64,000 nucleotides of DNA from Burkholderia guangdongensis. Its GTDB lineage: Bacteria > Pseudomonadota > Gammaproteobacteria > Burkholderiales > Burkholderiaceae. Made by a program: the position numbers and the translations under genes. Within the stretch, counting starts at the first letter, position 1; every line of letters begins with the position of its first letter. The notes under the pieces were generated by a model that was not told the origin of the DNA, did no database searches, and saw nothing but the letters and a program-made list of their open reading frames with translations. Positions 59,579 to 64,000 of this stretch are shown in pieces. Where the stretch lies: assembly GCF_013403875.1 (NCBI RefSeq), contig NZ_JACBNX010000006.1, positions 1-64,000 of the forward strand, written 5' to 3'.

Positions 59579-59617
59579 CCTGACAAGCCAGCCTGACGAG
59601 CCGGCCTGACAAGCCAC
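59579..59617. repeat. 13-base tandem repeat abutting the MFS stop
   Basis: CCTGACAAGCCAG, CCTGACGAGCCGG and CCTGACAAGCCAC follow one another (59579, 59592, 59605) and end at the base before the stop codon of the minus-strand MFS gene. Confidence 0.85.
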
Positions 59618-61018
59618 TCAGGCTTCGAGCGCCTCCAGCACCGTTTCCTTCGTTTCGATTCCGATCAGATGCACGGTGATCGCGGCGATCAGCGGCACGA
59701 CCCCGATCAGGTAGAACGCGGGGCTCAGGTCGCCACCGATGATCGCGTGCGGCACGATCATCGGCGCGACGAACGACGCGATCTTCAGCCATGCGCTCGC
59801 GAGCCCGCAACCGGACGCGCGGATGCTCGTCGGATACTGCTCCGGCGTATACACGTACGCGGTGATGAAGCCCGACGCCATCAGGCCGAGCGCGAGCGAG
59901 CAAAACGTCGCGACCACGTACACCGACGACGCGTGGTAGAAGCCGGCCAGCGCCATCGACAACGCGCAGAGCAGGAACGACCAGATGATCACCGGCTTGC
60001 GCCCGAGCATGTCGACGAACAGCGCGGACGCGGCCGAGCCGAGCACGCCCATCACCGAGCCGATCACCGCGAGGTTCAGCGCGAGCTGCAGCGGCGCGTG
60101 ATAGAAGTTCTTGTAGATCGTCGGCAACCACGTCGACAGGCCGTACTGGATGAAGCCGCAGGTCGCCCACAGCGTCGCGACCGCGATCGTGCGCTTGCGG
60201 TACGCGGGGCCGAACAGGTCGAACATGTTGCGCTTCGGATGCTGACGCACGAGCGCATCGAATTCGGCCGCCTGCGTGACCGGCGCGAGCGGCGTCTTCA
60301 CCGTCGCCTCGAACGCCGCGACGGCCTGCCCCGCTTCCGGGAGGCGTCCACGCGCCGCGAGCCAGCGCGGCGACTCGGGCACGAGACGCGACAGCACGAG
60401 CGACAGCACGAGCGGCAGCCCGCCGACGTAATACATGATCTCCCAGCCGAAGCGCGGTACGAGATACGCGCCGAGCGCCATCGACGCGAGCAGGCCGATC
60501 GGGAACACGATTTCGTACAGCAGCACGAAACGGCCGCGGCCATGCGCGCGCGTGATCTCGTTGATGTACGTCGCGGCGACCGGCAGCTCGCCGCCGAGCC
60601 CGAGCCCCTGCAGGATCCGCAGCAGCACGAACACCTGGAACGACGGCGCGAAGCCGCACGCGATGCTCGTCACGCCGATCACGGCCGAGCTCCACACGAT
60701 CGCCTTCACGCGGCCGTGCTTCTCGGCGAATGCCGGGAACATCAACGCGCCGATCAGCTGGCCGATCGCGCCCGACGCGATCATCAGCCCGACCTGCGTC
60801 GGCGACAGCCCCCACTTGTGGATCAGCAGCGGCAGCGTCGCCGCGATCGTGATCACGTCGAAGCCGTCGAAGAAGGTCGCGGTGCCGATCAGAATACGCG
60901 CGCGGATCTGCATCGCGTTCGCCGGCAGCCGCTCGAGTCGCGCGATGATCGCGCCCTGCGTGGACGCAGCGCCGTCCATCGCGGCCCCGCCGGCCACGAC
61001 GTTGTCAAGTGTGCTCAT
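59618..61018 (-). CDS. MFS transporter, aromatic-acid:H+ symporter type
   Basis: Inner-membrane transporter of 466 aa with about 12 membrane segments. Motifs FFDGFDVITIAATLPLL in helix 1 (the DGxD-type motif of the AAHS family), FAEKHGRVKAIV, LQGLGLGGELPVAATYINE and PESPRWL fit uptake of aromatic acids by proton symport. It is the last gene of a minus-strand operon with aldehyde dehydrogenase, VOC dioxygenase and ferredoxin reductase, which supports an aromatic substrate. GGAGAG lies about ten bases before ATG 61018. Confidence 0.88.
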   Translation of the reverse strand: MSTLDNVVAGGAAMDGAASTQGAIIARLERLPANAMQIRARILIGTATFFDGFDVITIAATLPLLIHKWGLSPTQVGLMIASGAIGQLIGALMFPAFAEKHGRVKAIVWSSAVIGVTSIACGFAPSFQVFVLLRILQGLGLGGELPVAATYINEITRAHGRGRFVLLYEIVFPIGLLASMALGAYLVPRFGWEIMYYVGGLPLVLSLVLSRLVPESPRWLAARGRLPEAGQAVAAFEATVKTPLAPVTQAAEFDALVRQHPKRNMFDLFGPAYRKRTIAVATLWATCGFIQYGLSTWLPTIYKNFYHAPLQLALNLAVIGSVMGVLGSAASALFVDMLGRKPVIIWSFLLCALSMALAGFYHASSVYVVATFCSLALGLMASGFITAYVYTPEQYPTSIRASGCGLASAWLKIASFVAPMIVPHAIIGGDLSPAFYLIGVVPLIAAITVHLIGIETKETVLEALEA

Positions 61019-61054
61019 GAGGTGTCTCTCTCCGTAAGTCTCGCGCCGCGGCCG

Positions 61055-62299
61055 TCAGGCCAGCGCTTTCGTCGTGTCCGACAGGGCTTCGATATCCACC
61101 GTACGGCCCTGATTCATCCACTTGCGCGCGAGCTTCAGTTCGCGTGCGTTGTTGACGGCGATGACACCTCTCACATGCCCGTCGCCGATAAAGAACAGCG
61201 TCGCCCGCTTCGCGGCGAGATCGCCGCGCACCACGAGCCGCGCGTCAGCCGGCAGCTCGCCGAGAATCTGCAGGTTCACGTCGTACTGATCCGACCAGAA
61301 CCACGGAATCTCCGCGTACGGCGCACGCACGCCGAGCAATGCCTTCGCGGCCGCGATCGCCTGGTTCTGCGCGTTCGCCCACGACTCGAGCCGCACGCGG
61401 CGCTTCAACCACGCGTTGTGATGGTTCGCGACGTCGCCGCACGCGAAGATCGCCGGGTCGCTCGTCATGCCGAACTCGTCGACGACGATCCCGTCGTCGA
61501 CCGCGAGGCCCGCGTCGGTCGCGATCGATGCGTTCAGCGCGAGGCCGATCCCCGCGACCGCGAAGTCCGCGTCGATCGTCGTGCCGTCCGCGAGCGTCGC
61601 GCGCACTTTCGATGCGTCGTCCGGCTGCGGGTCGAGCGACATGAGCGAGGCGCCGAGGCGCACGTCGACGCCGTTGCCGCGATGCAGGTCGAGCAGGAAG
61701 TCCGACACGATCTGCGGCACCGAGCGGCCGCACAGTCGCGGCGCGCCTTCGACGACGACCGCTTCGACGCCGAGCTTGCGCGCGGTCGCCGCGACTTCGA
61801 GGCCGATCCAGCCGCCACCGATCACGAGCACGCGCGTGTTCGTGCGCAGCTTGCCGCCGAGCGCGTCCGCTTCGTCAAGCGTGCGCAGGTAATGCAGGTT
61901 CGGCGTTTTCACGATCGAATCCGGCAGCTTGCGCGACGCGCCGCCGGTCGCGATCACCAGACGGTCGTACGCAATCTCGCGGCCGCTCTCGGTGCGCACG
62001 ACCTTGCGCGCGCGATCGATCGACGCCGCGCGTTCCGGCTGCCACGCTTCGACGTTCAGCGATGCGAACTCTTCCGGATGCACGACGCGCACGGTCTCGA
62101 TGTGAGCGTCGCCCGCGAGCACCGCCTTCGACAGCGGCGGACGCTCGTACGGCAGATGCGGCTCGTCCGCGATCATCACGAGACGGCCCGCGAAGCCTTC
62201 CGCGCGCAGCGTCTTCAGCACCCAGCCGGCGGCCTGTCCGCCGCCGATCACGACGACCGTCTGTGGCGCCGCGCCGTCCTGCGAGTTTGCGTCGGTCAT
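61055..62299 (-). CDS. FAD-dependent ferredoxin reductase of an aromatic oxygenase system
   Basis: NAD(P)H:ferredoxin reductase of 414 aa. It has FAD motif VVVIGGGQAAGWVLKTLR, NAD(P) motif VLVIGGGWIGLEVAATARK, the IFACGDVANHH segment, and a C-terminal reductase domain, as in the reductase parts of biphenyl/toluene dioxygenases and some P450 systems. It would feed electrons via a ferredoxin to an oxygenase, yet neither ferredoxin nor oxygenase genes are in the window. Its ATG overlaps the dioxygenase stop (ATGA), so expression is coupled; the MFS gene follows after 36 bases. Confidence 0.88.
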   Translation of the reverse strand: MTDANSQDGAAPQTVVVIGGGQAAGWVLKTLRAEGFAGRLVMIADEPHLPYERPPLSKAVLAGDAHIETVRVVHPEEFASLNVEAWQPERAASIDRARKVVRTESGREIAYDRLVIATGGASRKLPDSIVKTPNLHYLRTLDEADALGGKLRTNTRVLVIGGGWIGLEVAATARKLGVEAVVVEGAPRLCGRSVPQIVSDFLLDLHRGNGVDVRLGASLMSLDPQPDDASKVRATLADGTTIDADFAVAGIGLALNASIATDAGLAVDDGIVVDEFGMTSDPAIFACGDVANHHNAWLKRRVRLESWANAQNQAIAAAKALLGVRAPYAEIPWFWSDQYDVNLQILGELPADARLVVRGDLAAKRATLFFIGDGHVRGVIAVNNARELKLARKWMNQGRTVDIEALSDTTKALA

Positions 62300-63258
62300 G
62301 ATTTGCGCTCCGTCATGAACTTGCCTTCCGGCGCCTTGGCGTTCTTCTGCCGGCGCGTGTTGCCGTCGAGGCCGCCGTCGACCGCCCACTCGGCGAACAC
62401 GGTCGGGCCCGGCTCGAAGTCGCGCGGCTGCCAGTCCGGCGTCAGCACGTCTTCATCCGCGTAGTACTCGATCAGCGCGCCGGCCGGATTCTGGAAGTAC
62501 CAGAAATACGCGGACGACACCGGATGCCGGCCCGGCCCAAGCTGCGTCTGCCACCCGCAGCGGTCGATGTGCAGCCCGCCGCCGAACACCTCGTGGATGT
62601 CGCGCACCGTGAACGCGACGTGGTTCAGGCCGCGTTTGGCCGTAGGCAGCGCGAGCAGGAACAGGTCGTGGTGGCCGCCGTGCGGTGCGCAGCGCATGAA
62701 CGCGCCGCGGCCCGGATAGCGGTCCGACGTCTCGAAGCCGAGCAGCTCGTGATAGAACTTCTCCTGCGCGTCGAGCGCGTTCGTGAAGAACACGACGTGG
62801 CCAACTTCGACCGGCTCCGCGCGCTCGTAGATCGGGCTCGGCGTATCGACGCGCGGCGTGTCGCCCCACACGTTCGACGGCGAGCCCTTCAGGTCGAGCG
62901 CGCGCTTGCGCGTCACTTCGATGCGGATCGCCATCCCGTTCGGATCGATGCAGCCGACCGCGCCGTCCTGCGCGTAATAGCCGGGCTGGCCGGCAAGCTT
63001 CGCGCGCACCGCGTCGAGCTCGGCCGGCGTCGCGACGCCCCACGTCACTTCGCGCAGCGTCGGGCCCGCCTCGAACGCGGGCGGCAGCGACGGATCGTCG
63101 GCTTTCACGACGAGCACGGTGCAGCCGTTCAGCGTCTCGAAGCGCACGCGCGAATCGTCGTGCGCGACTTCCTTCAGGCCCCAGTCGGCGAAGAAGCGGC
63201 GGCACGTCGCGAGATCGTCGACGCCGTAAGTGATCTGTTCGATACCCAGAATGGTCAT
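62296..63258 (-). CDS. VOC-family extradiol dioxygenase
   Basis: Type I extradiol-dioxygenase-like enzyme of 320 aa built from two VOC domains. The Fe(II)/Mn(II) ligands are seen in the C-terminal domain: His in VEVGHVVFFT, His in RGLNHVAFTV and Glu in GALIEYYADED. It should cleave a catechol-like ring at the meta position. AAGGGG precedes ATG 63258. It lies between an aldehyde dehydrogenase and the ferredoxin reductase, as in meta-cleavage operons, but the specific diol is unknown. Confidence 0.88.
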   Translation of the reverse strand: MTILGIEQITYGVDDLATCRRFFADWGLKEVAHDDSRVRFETLNGCTVLVVKADDPSLPPAFEAGPTLREVTWGVATPAELDAVRAKLAGQPGYYAQDGAVGCIDPNGMAIRIEVTRKRALDLKGSPSNVWGDTPRVDTPSPIYERAEPVEVGHVVFFTNALDAQEKFYHELLGFETSDRYPGRGAFMRCAPHGGHHDLFLLALPTAKRGLNHVAFTVRDIHEVFGGGLHIDRCGWQTQLGPGRHPVSSAYFWYFQNPAGALIEYYADEDVLTPDWQPRDFEPGPTVFAEWAVDGGLDGNTRRQKNAKAPEGKFMTERKS

Positions 63259-63275
63259 TGCTTGATCCCCTTCGC

Positions 63276-64000
63276 TCAGTTCGCCCACGGCAGCGGCGCG
63301 TCGTTCAAACCCCAGTACAGGCTCTTCTGCTGCATGTACTCGCGGATGCCGAGACGGCCCTTCTCGCGGCCCATCCCGCTATCCTTCAAGCCGGCGAACG
63401 GCGTCGAGATCGAGAACTGCTTGTACGTATTGATCCACACGGTGCCCGTCTCCAGCGCGCGACCGATCCGCCATGCGCGCTTGTAGTCGCGGCTCCAGAT
63501 GCCGGCCGCGAGGCCGAACACGCTGTCGTTCGCTTCCTTCAGCAGCGAGGCCTCGTCGTCGAACGGCATCGCGACCAGCACCGGCCCGAAGATTTCTTCC
63601 TGGCAGATCCGCGCGTCGTTGGTCAGGCCGTCGAGGATCGTCGGCAGATAGAAGAAACCGTTGTCGCGGCCTTCGCCGGTCGGACGCTCGCCGCCGCACA
63701 GCACGCGGCCGCCTTCCTCGCGGCCGAGCGCGACGTAGCGCTCGATCGATTCGCGATGCTGGCCGGTGATCAGCGGGCCCATCTGCGTGCGCTCGCTGGT
63801 CGGATCGCCGACGCGCAGCTTGCGCGCGCCTTCGACGAGACGCGCCATGAACGCGTCGTAGATTCCGCGCTGCACGAACAGGCGCGAGCCCGCGATGCAC
63901 GATTCGCCCGACGAGCTGAAGATCCCGTACAGCACGCCGTTGACCGCGTGATCGAGGTCGGCGTCGTCGAACACCATCGTCGGCGACTTGCCGCCGAGCT
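63276..64000 (-). CDS. aldehyde dehydrogenase, C-terminal part (gene runs off the window)
   Basis: The visible 241 codons are the C-terminal half of an NAD-dependent aldehyde dehydrogenase. The catalytic-Glu motif ELGGKSP is at the window edge (reading through 64000), the nucleophile Cys is in SSGESCIAGSRLF, and the NAD-binding EIFGPVLVAMPF and SGMGREKGRLGIREYM follow. It resembles 2-hydroxymuconic semialdehyde/betaine-aldehyde-type enzymes, which suits a gene just before an extradiol dioxygenase. The start lies beyond 64000. Confidence 0.92.
   Translation of the reverse strand, partial: LGGKSPTMVFDDADLDHAVNGVLYGIFSSSGESCIAGSRLFVQRGIYDAFMARLVEGARKLRVGDPTSERTQMGPLITGQHRESIERYVALGREEGGRVLCGGERPTGEGRDNGFFYLPTILDGLTNDARICQEEIFGPVLVAMPFDDEASLLKEANDSVFGLAAGIWSRDYKRAWRIGRALETGTVWINTYKQFSISTPFAGLKDSGMGREKGRLGIREYMQQKSLYWGLNDAPLPWAN

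Overview
The window is GC-rich chromosomal DNA with strong G/C third-position codon bias. Its gene content (ben-cat aromatic catabolism, a Tat-lipoprotein class A beta-lactamase relative similar to Burkholderia PenA, a Burkholderia-type trimeric porin, a Burkholderiales intergenic repeat at 24231-24307) points to Burkholderia, most likely the cepacia complex. It reads as an accessory or secondary-replicon region: catabolism, transport and many regulators. I found no rRNA, tRNA, CRISPR array, phage or insertion sequence.

Layout. 1-4063: benzoate dioxygenase benA(B) on the minus strand diverges from catB-catA on the plus strand across a two-armed promoter region with matched XylS/BenR-like boxes. 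4198-7342: minus-strand RpiR regulator, MFS transporter and racemase-like protein. 7546-12413: chaA-like antiporter, HPP-CBS protein, MarR regulator and ClC-CBS channel; two near-identical operators lie before the HPP and MarR genes. 12421-18629: LysR with a divergent M20 amidohydrolase, DoxX, a 944-base gene-poor stretch, a lipoprotein subtilase and a small exported protein. 18707-25941: a five-gene peptide-type ABC importer whose binding-protein gene is separated from its permease/ATPase genes by an opposing hipBA module. 26205-34371: fimbrial-like peptide, LysR, a beta-lactamase-fold protein without catalytic residues, NlpD-like lipoprotein, CysE-like acetyltransferase, porin, OpgC-like membrane protein and an esterase.

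34638-43493: BetR-type regulator with a degenerate receiver, NERD-helicase protein, DHA2 exporter plus MerR, sulfonate-type binding protein, agmatinase-family enzyme and a DUF1016/YhcG nuclease with paired palindromes. 43528-48838: lysoplasmalogenase-like protein, then a tight operon of Baeyer-Villiger-type monooxygenase, SDR, PF10118-type metal-dependent hydrolase and epoxide-hydrolase-like enzyme. 48948-52502: urea transporter, class II aldolase and 4-OT-like tautomerase on the plus strand, converging with an arylamine N-acetyltransferase, then vapBC. 52517-64000: exported Gln/Ala-rich protein, amidase, universal stress protein, degenerate MBL protein, MFS, TetR, and a minus-strand aromatic-type operon (aldehyde dehydrogenase, VOC dioxygenase, ferredoxin reductase, MFS) cut by the window end.

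How the genes work together: benA and catBA make benzoate to catechol to cis,cis-muconate to muconolactone; catC and benBCD are not in the window apart from three benB codons. The far-right operon looks like a second, extradiol-type aromatic route. Starts were chosen from Shine-Dalgarno spacing and family alignment, and motif statements come from reading the translated sequence; no database search was run.
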